Positions 1 to 11,746 of a stretch of 64,000 nt of DNA are shown here, one piece after another (the stretch's first letter is position 1; every line of letters begins with the position of its first letter). This DNA is from Beroe forskalii (Eukaryota; Ctenophora; Nuda; Beroida; Beroidae): the NCBI GenBank assembly GCA_011033025.1, contig WFMF01000008.1, positions 315,001-379,000 on the forward strand, given 5' to 3'. The notes under the pieces are model-generated. The model was given only the letters and a program-made list of their open reading frames with translations, had not been told where the DNA came from and did no database searches. The position numbers and the translations under genes are program-made.

Positions 1-138
1 ACCATACCAGTAATCCTTGGTTCCTTGAATATTATATTCAGCGATTCCTCAGTTTCGGTTGTCTTGGCATTCATTCAAGAGGTTCGGGTTACATTACTCC
101 TCTTATTGGTTAGAATATAACCCTGTATTTCAATGCAG

Positions 139-1917
139 GTTCGATCTGATATTCCTGATGTTGGATCCACAAGATGAAAGTTTTGATCGTAGATTGGCTA
201 CTCACTTAGTGTCTCTGTACTACAGAACAGGAGCTAGGACCAGAGTGGAAAGCATTGACAGTTCTTACGAGAGGATTATATGAAGTGGAATGAACACAGG
301 TTTTGAGAAGCTTCAGTATCAATATATGGCAAATTTGACGATTGTTTTCTTGAAATCAGCTCCCTTTGTCAATGAGTTTGACTTGATGTAAAGTTAAGTT
401 GATTTGACCCCCTGTGAAGACGCACCCCCTGTATGTCACGCTACTGCACTGTGCGCGGCAATCTGCCCCTTACCACAGCCTAGTGTTGTGTTGACCCAAA
501 CAATCACTTCATCAGGACAGTGAAGTGTTAAGGGACTACATAGCTTACTCCAGAACCTTCATCAACCCCAGGCTATCAGACGAGGCAGGACAGAAACTCA
601 TACAGACTTATGTAGGTAAGAAACAACAGCAAACTTCGGACGATTGCTTATTACTAGCAAATTGGCCTTATCACAATACTTCCAGAAAAAGCATTTGCCA
701 ACAATTTTTTGGCGCGCAACGCGCGTTTCTAATTGAAATTTTCCCACGCTTTGTGGATAAAGGCACTCCCTTCTTCACGAATCAGAAACTTCCGAATAAC
801 ATAACGCTAAACGTTTTATCGCGTTCTCTATTCGTGCTTCTCTGATCTAATTGTTTGTAGATCTGTAACGAGGTTCTACTACTTAACAGGGAACGGATCG
901 TGTAGAGTTAAGGGTTTTGAAATTGACCGGTTTTAGCAGCCTTGTGAAAGTTTCTGTTTATCAAGTATAAAACCTCTGTCCCAGGGATGAGAAAGATTGG
1001 GATGGGTCGTGGAACTGTTACAGCCTATCCCAGACAACTGGAGTCTCTGATCAGGCTGGCTGAGGCTCATGCCAGGATGAGGTTGTCTAACGTTGTCGAG
1101 GAATTGGATGTTGAGGAGGCTACCAGACTGCACAAGGAGGCGCTCAAACAGGCTGCCACCGACCCAAAAACCGGTCAGTTGTACTTATGAGTGATGTGGC
1201 GCGGTATGGTGCATATTTGAAGAAAGGACACGGGTGGTGTGACTTCGAGAAAATAGGAATAATTCTGCAAATTCTGAGTCGCGCAGTGTGTGGATGTACT
1301 GCTAAATCAGTATCACGTACGTACCAATGGTGTTCATGTGGAAATGATCAGAGGGTGTTCCCTCCAAAATTCACACCACATCTCCCCTTTAGGTCAGATC
1401 GACATGGAGATCCTGATGACTGGACTGAGTGCCTCAAGTCGGGCTAAGTGCGCGGAGCTGGGTAAGTTTGTGCTGCAGACTCTACAGAGTGGTGGCCGAG
1501 CCTACAAGATGACGGAGTTGTACGATGCGTGCAAAGAGGGCTACAAGGAGGGATTCACTCAGGTGTGTATATTAACAAGTGAAACGAGCAATTCATACAG
1601 AAATCATCAAATGAGGGGCCGGGAAGACCTTTGAGCACCCCTTGCTCCAAAGAAACCCACTTAGTCAAACTAAGTCATTTGAATCCTAAGGATAATCTTA
1701 TTATTGAAAACATGGCACTTAACATTGATGTTTGAACGAGATGCAATGTGTACAATATTTTGTTTACTTTTCCCTGGTACACTAATTCCTGTCACTTCCC
1801 CGTTCTCATTTCGTTCCTGTGTCTCAGGTTCAGTATGAGATGGTGCTGCGAGATTTACAGGAGGAAAACAAGATAGTTCAGACCAGCAACCGTTACTTCA
1901 GACTCAAAGATTCCTGA
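139..1917 (+). CDS. MCM4: MCM4 replicative helicase subunit, 3' end of gene (last five exons)
   Basis: MCM4 is one of six subunits of the MCM2-7 ring that unwinds DNA at replication origins and forks. Exons: 139 to about 244-259 (donor uncertain), 516-615, 985-1173, 1393-1562 and 1828-1917 (stop TGA 1915-1917). From 516 on, all junctions are GT-AG and phases agree. Exon 1 encodes [19 protein letters not shown], which follows the arginine-finger region of the AAA+ core. Exon 3 encodes the family-typical [20 protein letters not shown] and the [15 protein letters not shown] lid helices. The last two exons encode the C-terminal winged-helix region. Assignment to MCM4 rather than another MCM rests on the exon 2-4 sequence ([28 protein letters not shown]). 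The 5' part lies outside the window. No frame break was seen in these exons. Confidence 0.9.
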
Positions 1918-2157
1918 GATTCCTCTATTTAGTGTTCAGATATCTTGCATTGTCCCTGTAGGCATCGTTGTTTATGTATCTTGGAAGTTGGAGCTTTTTT
2001 TGACCCTGGCAAATTATTTCATGGTCGACAAAATCACGTGTTATGATAGGACTAAAGTTACGGACACTTACCCAAAACTTAGAAAGGTCTAAGGAATCTG
2101 TGAATATTTCGCACAAAATACTGCTGATTTATCTCCAGACTTGTTAGAAATTAAGAC

Positions 2158-2356
2158 AGTCTTGAACTTCTCCGACACCCGGCTAGCCGGTGGTGTCGGA
2201 GAAGCTCAAGACTGCAGTCTTGAGCTTCTCCGACACCACCGGCTAGCCCGTTAGCTGGCCGGCTTGCAGTCAGCCGGTTGGCTAGCCGACTGGCTTGCCA
2301 GTTGGCCGGCCGGCTAGTCGGTGAGCTAGCCGGTGGTGTCGGAGATTTTCAAGACA
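2158..2356. repeat. Foldback repeat rich in GGCTAGCCGG
   Basis: The segment opens with GTCTTGAACTTCTCCGACAC and closes with GGTGTCGGAGATTTTCAAGAC-like sequence, so the ends are inverted repeats. A second, nearly perfect palindrome is centred on CTGCAG near 2212. The interior is a degenerate run of GCTAGCCGG / CCGGCTAG blocks. It lies about 240 bp downstream of the MCM4 stop. It resembles a small foldback or MITE-type element; no coding capacity is seen. Confidence 0.7.
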
Positions 2357-2433
2357 GACGAAATAATAGATGTGAATGCACTGAATTCAATCCTGCGAAA
2401 ATATCAATAGACTAATTCAAAGTTATACCTCCA

Positions 2434-2745
2434 AAAGTAGCCATCAATAAAGGACGTCCGCAATGAGGAGGAGTTTGGCCAAAGCGGAAGTTTGCGGACA
2501 TTGGGGGAGGGGGTGTTAGGCCAAATGTAGACGTCCGCAGTTTATGGAAATTTTGGTCAATTTGACGCGTATTTTACTAGAAAATTGTGACATTTCGGGC
2601 CCAAAGCTATGACCATAAGATTTTCAAGAAAAATGCGGACGTCTGAGGGAGGGAGGGGTTTATAACATGCGGACGTTTGCGAAAAGAGGGAGGGGTCCAA
2701 AATGCCGAAATTTTGCGGACGTCCTTATGGATGGCCCCTAAATTG
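2434..2745. repeat. Short element with terminal inverted repeats (GGACGTCCGC)
   Basis: CCATCAATAAAGGACGTCCGC on the left is answered by GCGGACGTCCTTATGGATGG on the right, about 310 bp apart. The inside has further copies of the TGCGGACGTCC motif in both directions. There is no ORF. This is the structure of a MITE or a short tandem-inverted element. AT-rich DNA from about 2760 to 3055 that follows shows nothing recognisable. Confidence 0.6.
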
Positions 2746-3058
2746 TATCATATCCTTAACCTTATTTAATTATCTTAATTTAAATGTAGTTGGACATTTT
2801 AATTTTTATTGGATTTTTAATTGATATTTACATGAAATAATTTAATGTTTTCCATGCCTTTTGACGTTGCCACTATGTGGTTACTGGTTGACAGTACTTC
2901 AATACTTGATGTTACGCATGTGTAGATTACTTGAAAAGGATAACAATTTCCAATTGACCTGTTTAACCATTTCATATTTAATGAATAATTCAATATTTAT
3001 TATATCCTTTTCGCAAGTTTTTTGTCCTGATTTGTTATTGCTAAACTTATCATGGTGT

Positions 3059-3575
3059 CTCGACCTTTTCGAGCGTGGCGTTTAAGCCGCACATGAGGAG
3101 TACTTTTTGCATGCAAATGTACTTTCTTTTGGTGCTTTTGTATGTCGACCTTTTGAGTCGCAGCGTATTACGCCGCACTTGGGTGCTTTTTTTAATGCGC
3201 GTTATATGTTATATTGAAGGTACTTTGCGTGCTGTCACGCGCAGTAAAAAAGCACCCAGGCGCGGCGTAATACGCCGCGCCTCAAAGTAAGACACCTCGG
3301 TATGCTTACCATCATAGAAAGTGCATTAGCGCGCAAAAAGGCAGAACTTATGCGCGGCGTAATAGTAATACGTCGAGTTTGAAAAGGTCGAGACCACTCT
3401 TTTAGTTTTCTCCCTGGTGTCACGACCAATCGAGACTGGTGTATTAGTGTTACGCCGCGCTTGGGTACTTTTTGGCGCGAAAAAAGTACCCAGGCGCGGC
3501 GTAACACTACGGTAAAGTGCAAAAATTAAAGGAGCCCAATGGGCTTTTTTACCCAAGCGCGGCGTAATACACCAG
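3059..3575. repeat. Nested foldback elements with CGCGGCGTAATACGCCGCG-type stems
   Basis: CTCGACCTTTTCGAG near 3059 is inverted at 3379-3391 (AAAAGGTCGAGAC). A second pair, GACTGGTGTATTA and TAATACACCAGTC, bounds 3438-3575. Within it, GTGTTACGCCGCGCTTGGGT and its complement form a hairpin with arms of about 27 bp at 3450-3510. Part of this element (3385-3443) recurs in inverted orientation at 11687-11735, immediately inside the left arm of the large inverted repeat. Confidence 0.65.
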
Positions 3576-3589
3576 TCTTTGTCCTACGT

Positions 3590-3651
3590 TGTAGGACCTA
3601 TTTTGCGCGCGCAAGCGCGCGTGTTCAGAGAACACGCAAAATAGGTCCTAG
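3590..3651. repeat. Hairpin TAGGACCTATTTTGCG / complement
   Basis: TAGGACCTATTTTGCG is followed by an alternating CG-rich loop and then by its reverse complement CGCAAAATAGGTCCTA. It sits just outside the outer end of the left inverted-repeat arm. Confidence 0.65.
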
Positions 3652-4239
3652 CAACTTGGTAAGTGTCACGTGATCAACCAACTTTGTCACGTGCGCGATA
3701 ATCAGTCACAAGCTAGTCACATGCGAGTAATTATCGCGCGCGGCCCGCGCATTGACAAATGATGACAGAGATGTTATTGGTAATGAAAAAAACGCAATTT
3801 TTCCAACTAAAATTGAAACGAGTGCTGCAGCAGCACTTAGGGCAATCTGATGAACAGTGAGACAGTGCACATGGTGTTGACATAGCCAGCAGGATTCAGA
3901 CACCCGGATCATCCAGTTACTGTTATCGGAATCAGGAGCTTGGCATCATGAGCAGCACAGCGGTGAGTGGCATCAAGGTCACAACGGCAAGAGATCGAAC
4001 CCACTCTTGATATTGGGTTCATGCCGTCAAGACGTCAGTAGAATGCAATGTTGACATTGCCAGAAGGCTGCAGGGTGACAATGCGATAAGTCGAGAGGGA
4101 TCAACCACCATGATGCTTGTATGTACCGCCAGTCGTCTGTCTAGTCCTGTAAATAATTTGCTGGTCACAAGATAAGGAGGGAGCGTTATGCATGGGAAAT
4201 GCATGGGATTGGAATTAATTAGAGAAAACCAGGTGACCG

Positions 4240-4450
4240 GTAAATCCTAGAGTATTAGGTGAAGAAATCTAATTTCATATACTCAAAAACTGAATTATGA
4301 TCGAATACCTAACAAATCACTATATGTACCTTATTCACCAGTCAGCTCATGACTTGACAGTTGACTGGACTGTGATATTGGCAAAGACGAGTGAGACAGT
4401 GCGTTAACATAGCCAGCAGGGTTCTGACACCCGGTCTTTGGAAGGCAGAT
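4240..4450 (+). repeat. Internal direct repeat, copy 1 (partner 10190-10445)
   Basis: The order ACCAGGTGACC..., CCTAACAAATCACTATAT, CCTTATTCACCAGTC, AGTTGACTGGACTG, GACGAGTGAGACAGTG, CATAGCCAGCAGGGTT and CACCCGG occurs here and again at 10190-10445 in the same orientation. A third partial copy (CATAGCCAGCAGGATTC to CACCCGGAT) lies at 3890-3910. The repeated block is about 200 bp and brackets most of the arm. Confidence 0.7.
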
Positions 4451-5054
4451 AGATTGGCGGGGACTCTGATCTGATCGGAATCTGCTCCGGCTCACCTATA
4501 ACCTTCCCGAAGAAACGCAGCAGCTGTGTCACAAACTTGGATGTGCCTGAGGAAAGAAAATAATTAGAAACATATAATTACATCAAGAGGTGTATAAATG
4601 TACAGCAGAGTGTATAATAATATTGGTATAATTGTGCAGAAAAACACACACGGAAATGTATCACCATGAATCCCTTATTCACCAGGTCTTCTCATCAATT
4701 CTCACAGTATACACAAAGTATAAACATTCTAAAGCATAGAATACACTCTTACACATTGAATAAAGCTAGAATTAATAAATGCGCTGCACTGCTAAATGCT
4801 CACAATAAAACTCTATATAACTTTTTTGTCCCAAATTTGCTAGTAATAAGGTGTTGTTGCAGTTCTGTCCCATTTCAATAATATTGACAGGCAAAACTTA
4901 ACAGAGGGACGGCAGAGAATCGGTTCCTCGTCAATAAAATTGGATGGCAGCTACTCCGCGCTGGTTTTATGCTATGCTCTGAAGATATGCTAACTATGGT
5001 TTTTGACTTTTTGACCTCGGTTAACGACTGGTTTTAAACAGGTTTTAATATCGG

Positions 5055-7357
5055 CTTAGAGAGCAAGTTAAAACGTTTAAATGATACGATAAACTTTAAA
5101 TCAGGAGCTTTCGAAAATCATGTGATTATCGTCGTCAGCTGAAGATGGAAGGTGAGAGGATGCTTATAATTCATAATTAGTACAGTCAAATCCTAATTTT
5201 TTCAGGAACAAATTCTACACCAAGCGATTTTGACTGTTTTCTATAGTTTTTTGCCCAAAAAATCGATCTAGCAACTTTCCAAGACTTTCCAGGGTGGGGA
5301 AAGTGCCGAAAAATCGATTTTTAGTTGAGGCGCAGCCGACTGACCTGTGAAAAATCATAACTTGACCCAGGAAGGTCGTAGAGACTTCGTTTTAGGCTTA
5401 AAAGAAGCGCAATGGCCATGTTTATATACGTCTTGTTAATAAACATATGCCCTTAAATGCTCAGGGACAGAGTTATGGGCGAAAAACTGTTTTTTGGGCA
5501 CCCGCAAGACATTGTGGAAGCGATTTTTGTATCTCGGCCCAGGAAGGTCGTAAAGACTTCGATTTGGGCTTAAAAGAAGCGCAATGACCATGTTTATATA
5601 CGACTTGTTAATGAACATATGCTCTAAAATACTGAGGAACCGAGTTATGGGCGAAAAACTGATTTTTTGAGCACCCGCGAGACATTGTGGAGCGATTTTT
5701 GTATCTCGGCCTAGGCAGGTCGTTAGAGACTTCATTTAGGGCTGAAAAGAAGCGCAATGGCCATGTTTATATAGAACTTGTTAATAAAAATGTGCCCTAA
5801 AATGCTCAGGAACAGAGTTATGAGCGAAAAACTGTTTTTGGGCACATGTAAGAAATTGTAGAAGCGATTTTTGTATCTCAATTCTCAGCCCATGAAAGAC
5901 GTAGAGACTCCGCTTTGGGCTTAAAAGAAGCGCAATTTCATTGTTTATATACGCCCTAGACATTTGCCCTAGAATGATGAGGAACCGAGTTATGGGCGAA
6001 AAACTGAATTTTTGGGCAAATGTGAGATATTGCTGAAGCGATTTAGGTATCTTGGCCCAAGAGTCTTGAGTAGAGATTTCATTGTGGGCTGTAAATACGT
6101 GCAATGGGCATGTGTATTATATACTACTTGTTATACTACTAGGTATGTACTAAAATGCTCTAGAACAAATTCATGTAATTGTAGTTTTCTTCTGAGTTGA
6201 GGCAATTTTCCTGGGCTCAGCCTAGGAAGGTCATTGAAACTTATTAAAATAATACAAAAGCCATGTTTATAAACAGACTTGTATAGATTTGATAAACTTA
6301 TATGGGGCTCCCTACTAAGGCAAGCACAATTTTCTAATCACAGCTTTGCCCCAAGAAGGGCTTAAAACTTAAAAAGAACGGCAACTGTGTAGACTGTTAG
6401 GGCTAATGTAAAGATGATGATTGATGATTCATTGATGACACCTAGCTCTACGACCTGTATGTGTGGCAATACCTAAAACTTAGTCCATACTGCTTTGCTG
6501 AACTAGGATATAAAATTGCTTCAGCCATGTCTAATGTCTGATGAGTCATGGCCGATATTGACCAAACATCAGGTTTTTGCTAATAATCTGAGGTCTACAA
6601 TGAAATCTACAAGCCTCTTGGGCAGAGATGCAGAAATAGCATTGGCCATGTCTTATAATGCCCAAAACATCAGTTTTTCGCCCATAACTTTGTTCTGGAG
6701 CATTTGAGGACATATTTTTATAAACATATGTCCTCAAATGCTCCAGAACAAAGTTATGAGCGAAAAACTGATGTTTTGGACACAAATTCACATGTCGTAC
6801 AAATCCAAAATCAAGCTTCAATGACCTTTCTGGGCCAAGATTGCTTCCACAATGCCTTGCAGTTTTTCGCCCATAACTCGGTTCCTCAGTATTTTAGAGC
6901 ATATGTTCATTAACAAGTCGTATATAAACATGGTCATTGCGCTTCTTTTAAGCTCAAATCGAAGTCTTTACGACCTTCCTGGGCCGATATACAAAAATCG
7001 CTTCCACAATGTCTCGCAGGTGCCCAAAAAATCAGTTTTTCGCCCATAACTCGGTTTCTCAGCATTTTAGGGCATATGTTTATTAACAAGTCGTATATAA
7101 ACATGGTCATTGCGCTTCTTTTAAGCCTAAAACGAAGTCTCTACGACCTTCCTGGGTCAGGTTATGATTTTTCACAGGTCAGTCGGCTGCGCCTCAACTA
7201 AAAATCGATTTTTCGGCACTTTCCCCACCCTGGAAAGTCTTGGAAAGTTGCTAGATCGATTTTTTGGGCAAAAAACTATAGAAAACAGTCAAAATCGCTT
7301 GGTGTAGAATTTGTTCCGATTTTGGGTTATTTTCGGCCAGATTTTACTGTACTAAAT
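5055..7357. mobile_element. 2.3-kb foldback insertion in the left arm
   Basis: The right arm reads CAGGTTTTAATATCGGGTTT without interruption (reverse complement near 61045-61070). In the left arm the same sequence is split after TTAATATCGG at 5054, and TTAATATCGG recurs at 7358-7367, so a direct repeat of about 10 bp flanks the insert. The insert folds on itself: roughly 5173-5400 is inverted at 7130-7355 (GGAACAAATTCTACACCAAG and its complement). The interior is several degenerate tandem blocks of about 250-300 bp in both orientations (TCGCCCATAACTCGGTTCCT, CATGGTCATTGCGCTTCTTT). No transposase was found. The 9-10 bp duplication and long inverted ends fit a nonautonomous foldback or Mutator-like element; class is inference. 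Confidence 0.75.
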
Positions 7358-8084
7358 TTAATATCGGGTTTCTCATGACAGGTCTTACTTTAGAAATTTT
7401 TAAAATGGGGTACCACTTCTCAGGTTCCGTCATCATCTCTGCGATGAGTTTGAGCCGCTTTTAAGTAATAAAGATTATACATATACTTTTAGTAGGTAGG
7501 TTTACACAAGACACGCCCTGTACTCCTGTACACAACAACTCAACAAGCACATATTACCTTATATGGCTGGCAATAAGCAAATTGCTTGCGTACTCATTAC
7601 AATGAGGATTGAAGCCTATAACTCCGCTGTTTTTTAAAGAAATCTTGATCAAACTTTCACAATATTACGGGCAACATGTGACTTATATGATCCTGGAGAG
7701 CTGGAGTAGCTTACATTTTTGAATTTCAGAAACGGAGATATTGGTCAAAAACCGCTTTTCGTGCCGAAGTGCATAATTCTGACATTTTTTGAGCTACACA
7801 TTTTTTTGATTTGATTCAAATCCCCGGAGGGGCACCACTAAGGGCTTTGAAACTTTATTGCAATATACGGAAATCCATAATTGCAAAATATCAAAACAAT
7901 GTGTATAAAAACTTAAAAGGTGTCGCAAAAACGTCATTAAATTTTAAATCAATACACCTAAACACATACATCATGTTATAAGCATTTTTTCAAATTTCGG
8001 AAAGATCATCCCACAAACTAAACCGTAGGTACGAAACTGTATAATGTACCTTATTGGCCCTTATGTAACCGGCCCTTAATACTT

Positions 8085-8410
8085 TAATAAGAACAAAAAC
8101 GACTTTGAGATTTTTGTCCAAAGGGCCGGTTAATTAAAGTGGGGCCGGTCAAATTAAAGGCCCTGGTTAATTTAGGTCAAATGAAACTTCTATGACTCGG
8201 AACGTTAATTCATAATGTACGATCATGACGTCATTTCAAAATGTACGATCATAATATTAGTCTGGCAACCACTGGAGAAAAATTTTTGTCCAATGGGACG
8301 GTTAGAATGGTTCAAAATGATTCGATTTTTGTCCATAGGGCCGGTTAAAAAAAGGCCGGTGAAGAAAAAGGCCGATTTAATTAAGGCCAATAAGGTATGT
8401 GGTAAAAGGG
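8085..8410. repeat. GGCCGGTTAA-type repeats
   Basis: Repeated GGGCCGGTTA / GGCCGGTC motifs alternate with TTTTTGTCCA-type strings in both orientations. The block is present in mirrored form in the right arm at about 60030-60380. No gene is recognised. Confidence 0.5.
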
Positions 8411-8429
8411 TCACAAGAGTTGTGAATTT

Positions 8430-8940
8430 TGTCCAATGGATCCATTGGATCCATCAATTCCAATGGACATCCATTCCATTGACATCCATTGACCATGATG
8501 TTCATCAGTAAAATTGTCCAATGGTGTTCAATGGATCCATTTTTGATTTTTGATGTTCAATGGACGCGTTCAATGGATCCAATGGATGTTCAATGGATCC
8601 ATCTGAGTGGATCCAATGGACACAATCACCAAACATAGTTTGGTGGATGGACATCAGTCTGGTATTTTCGTTCCAATGGATCCATTTTGTCCATTGGACA
8701 CAATGGATCCAATGGACACAATTTGCAATGGATCCAATTGGACATGTCCAATGGTGTTCAATGGACACATTGGATCCAATGGACGCAATGGATCCATTGA
8801 ACATCAAAAGTGGATCCAATGAACACCTGCATTGGTAATTTTACCTACCGATGAACATCATGTTCAATGGATGTCCATTGGATAATGCCCAAATATGGAC
8901 GTTTATTGGACATGATGGATCCATTGGACAAGATTCACAA
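8430..8940. repeat. Palindromic GGATCC minisatellite, left copy
   Basis: The block is built from ATCCATTGGATCCAATGGA-like units of variable length (TCCAATGGAC, ATGTTCAATGG, GGATCCATT). Because the unit is almost its own complement, both strands stay open and give Met-Asp-Pro / His-Trp-Ile repetitive translations. These are not treated as genes. The mirrored copy is at about 59505-60010. Confidence 0.85.
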
Positions 8941-10544
8941 CTCTTGTGACACTTTTACCCTGTACCTATGTAGTATGATTTATAGTACTGAATCATACAA
9001 TACACTTGTTATACAGCTATACAGTACAATCACAAGCCAATTTATAAAGATTTATTTTTCTCTACCAATACGCAGTACGCACGATACCCAACACGCAGAC
9101 GGGGGGCTGTAATTACTGTCACCATGTGCATGTTTTTCAAAAATGTTGTAAAAAAAGGGGGCTTTCTGACAAAAATAGTGTGATTCTGGGAAAACCTTTC
9201 TCGAAGCTTTCAGATTTTTTGCTTGATAACTGTAGAATTCTAACTGGAAATTATTGTCGAAGACGACTCGGTTGATGCAAGACCGATAGAGGTAAGGCTG
9301 AACAGTTCCGACACTGCAAGAAATTCTGGGAAACTTGATCCGAGCAAACGTGAGGTTTTTAGGACATATATAACGTACGCTTTCAAGCCCTTAGTGGTGC
9401 CTCACCATGGTTTTATCAACTTAGGCTATGACATGTTAAGTGCTATGAGTATTGAGAACCTAAAATTTTGAAAACTCACATGTTAGCGGAGCCTTTTCTT
9501 CATCTTGAGAAGCCGTATTTTTTGCTGGCAGCCTGCGGAGACAGCCTCATGTCGCATAACATCGCAATTGCGTTACCGAAAAGAAATTGAAATTACTTTT
9601 CAATCGCTGTTCTGAAAAAAAGGAGCATTACACTCAAATATTTTAACTACACTGTAACACAGATAGGAAATTACATAAAACACGCTCGTGAAGTCTCTAA
9701 ATTGATTGAAATAAAAATCGGTACCTCACGCACACATATTCATTTATTGCTTGAAAATATCATTTAAATGCCTTAACCGGCATTGAAGGTTTAATTTACC
9801 TTGCAACTGAACGATGCTATTAATCCCATGATGTCCATATGATCTTGATGCTCGTATAACTGTAGTCGGTATTCTCGTTTTAGAGTTGCAACTTCACGGA
9901 GCACTTTAGCGAAGTTCAAAGTACATACTCGAAGAGCACTGAAAAGGTAAACCTGTCATAGCTGGATTTAAGTTGCAACAATAAGTATTGGCCGACTACT
10001 TAGTCGCTCTTGATTTCAAGTCAAAGACTACGTCATTCAATAACTAGTTGGTAACACACCAACCTTTCCTTCAGGTCCTCAGTTTCAGTTTGTTCAACCT
10101 CAGTGTCAGCATCATGCAGCAGTAGGGCGTGTGCAGTGGTACATCAATGGCATACTCGGAGTAGAAAACCATGTGACCTGTAAAATCGTAGAGAGTATAA
10201 GTATAAGAGTATAAGGCGAAGAGTCGGTATCATATTTGTACTTTTGGCGTTCAAAAACTCAGAAACTGAATTATGTGATCGAATACCTAACAAATCACTA
10301 TATAATACGTACCTTATTCACCAGTCTGAGTTAGCTCATGACAGTTGACTGGACTGCGATATTGGACTATTGGAAAAGACGAGTGAGACAGTGAGTTGAC
10401 ATAGCCAGTAGGGTTCAGGCACCCGGAAATCGGAATCAGGAGCTTGGCATCAAGGTGAAGATCTAGATCTTGCTGGCATCAAAATGATCATGAGATCATG
10501 ATTCCGGCATCAGAGTAAGCTTGATATCAGCATCATCACAATGA

Positions 10545-11225
10545 GGCATGATCGGGATCCCGACAACAGGGTGAGTATTATCCCGGCATCAGAATGAGTT
10601 TCATCCCGGCATCAGAGTGAGTATTATCCCGGCATCAGAGTGAGTATTATCCCGGCATCAGGGTGAGTAGTATCCCGGCATCAGGGTGAGTAGTATCCCG
10701 GCATCAGAGTGAGTAGTATCCCGGCATCAGGGTGAGTAGTATCCCGGCATCAGAATGAGTTTCATCCCGGCATCAGAGTGAGTATTATCCCGGCATTAGA
10801 GTGAGTATTATCCCGGCATTAGAGTGAGTATTATCCCGGCATCAGAATGAGTTTCATCCCGGCATCAGAGTGAGTATTATCCCGGCATCAGAGTGAGTAT
10901 TATCCCGGCATCAGGGTGAGTAGTATCCCGGCATCAGGGTGAGTAGTATCCCGGCATCAGGGTGAGTAGTATCCCGGCGTCAGAGTGAGTATTATCCCGG
11001 CATCAGAGTGAGTATTATCCCGGCATCAGGGTGAGTAGTATCCCGGCATCAGAGTGAGTTTCATCCCGGCATTAGGGTGAGTATTATCCCGGCATTAGGG
11101 TGAGTAATATCCCGGCATCAGAGTGAGTATTATCCCGGCATCAGAGTGAGTAATATCCCGGCATCAGAGCTGTGAGTATTATCCCGGCATCAGAGTGAGT
11201 AATATCCCGGCATCAGTGTTAGCAT
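10545..11225. repeat. 23-bp minisatellite, left copy (about 29 units by length)
   Basis: The unit is ATCCCGGCATCAGAGTGAGT plus three bases, 23 bp, repeated head to tail with point variants (AGAGTGAG / AGGGTGAG; GTATT / GTAGT / TTTC). Higher-order patterns of several units recur. There are no unique spacers. The mirrored array at 57000-57905 is longer. Confidence 0.95.
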
Positions 11226-11686
11226 CATCGCCGGCAGGACACCAATTAGTACAGTGACATCAATTAGATCATCCCATTACATTTATTTAGCGAATTAGAT
11301 AAACTGATTGACAACAGGGTTCCGGTCATCGACAAAATTACAATGCAAGCGACAAGCCGACAAGCACAATAATTTATAGGAATGTACAACGACTCACCAT
11401 TTTCCTCTGAGAAGCCTCATGCTTTTGGGCATGTTAAGGCATGTCCAATATTTGCAAAGTTATTCTAGCTTGAGTGGATCCATTGAGAATGCGCGGCGTA
11501 AACTTCTAAGAATTCTGCGCGTCGCAGGCAATTATTTCCGAACATGGTTTTAATCACTTAATCGGGGCGTAAAAAATGCGCCCCGACTTTTTGGCGGGAA
11601 TACCAAAAGTGTGTGGCCCTGTTTGTGACTTTTCGAAGAAAAGGCGCGCGCGCGCGCGAACAAACAGGGACACATTGCATGTGGCA

Positions 11687-11735
11687 AACCAGTCTCGATT
11701 GGTCGTGATACCAGGGAAAAAAATTTAAAAAAAGG
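11687..11735 (-). repeat. Inverted fragment of the 3385-3443 foldback
   Basis: ACCAGTCTCGATTGGTCGTG followed by ACCAGGGA and GGTGGTCTCG is the reverse complement of 3385-3443. It abuts the inner end of the left arm exactly, so both ends of that arm are close to pieces of the same repeat family. Confidence 0.7.
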
Positions 11736-11746
11736 TGGTCTCGTTC

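Larger units (their letters stand above)
3668..11687 (+). repeat. Left arm of large inverted repeat (8.0 kb, includes a 2.3-kb insertion)
   Basis: Read forwards, this arm is the reverse complement of 56530-62446. Shared landmarks run in mirrored order: outer end ACGTGATCAACC, the stretch near 3706-4204, the GGCCGGTT-rich block, the GGATCC minisatellite, the 23-bp minisatellite, and the inner end CAAACAGGGACACAT to GTGGCAA. Open frames that look conserved between arms (for example 3706-3912 and 4019-4204) are conserved only because the DNA is duplicated. No recognisable protein was found in the arm. Differences from the right arm are the 5055-7357 insertion, a shorter 23-bp minisatellite and a replaced block of about 400 bp at 9235-9648. 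Confidence 0.93.

Noticed and set aside
2861-3085. Hydrophobic 74-codon frame after MCM4
   Set aside because: AT-rich DNA with chance leucine and phenylalanine codons; it runs into a foldback repeat.
3706-4204. Open frames conserved between 3706-4204 (-) and 61910-62408 (+)
   Set aside because: Identity comes from duplication of the whole arm, not from selection on a protein; the frames are 60-70 codons with no features.
8505-8838. Overlapping open frames encoding Met-Asp-Pro / His-Trp-Ile repeats on both strands (also 59489-59953)
   Set aside because: They follow from a near-palindromic minisatellite unit that lacks stops in several frames; there are no flanking splice sites or recognisable domain.
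10545-11225. 23-bp direct repeats suggestive of a CRISPR array
   Set aside because: Units abut with no unique spacers and the surroundings are an animal genome; this is a minisatellite.
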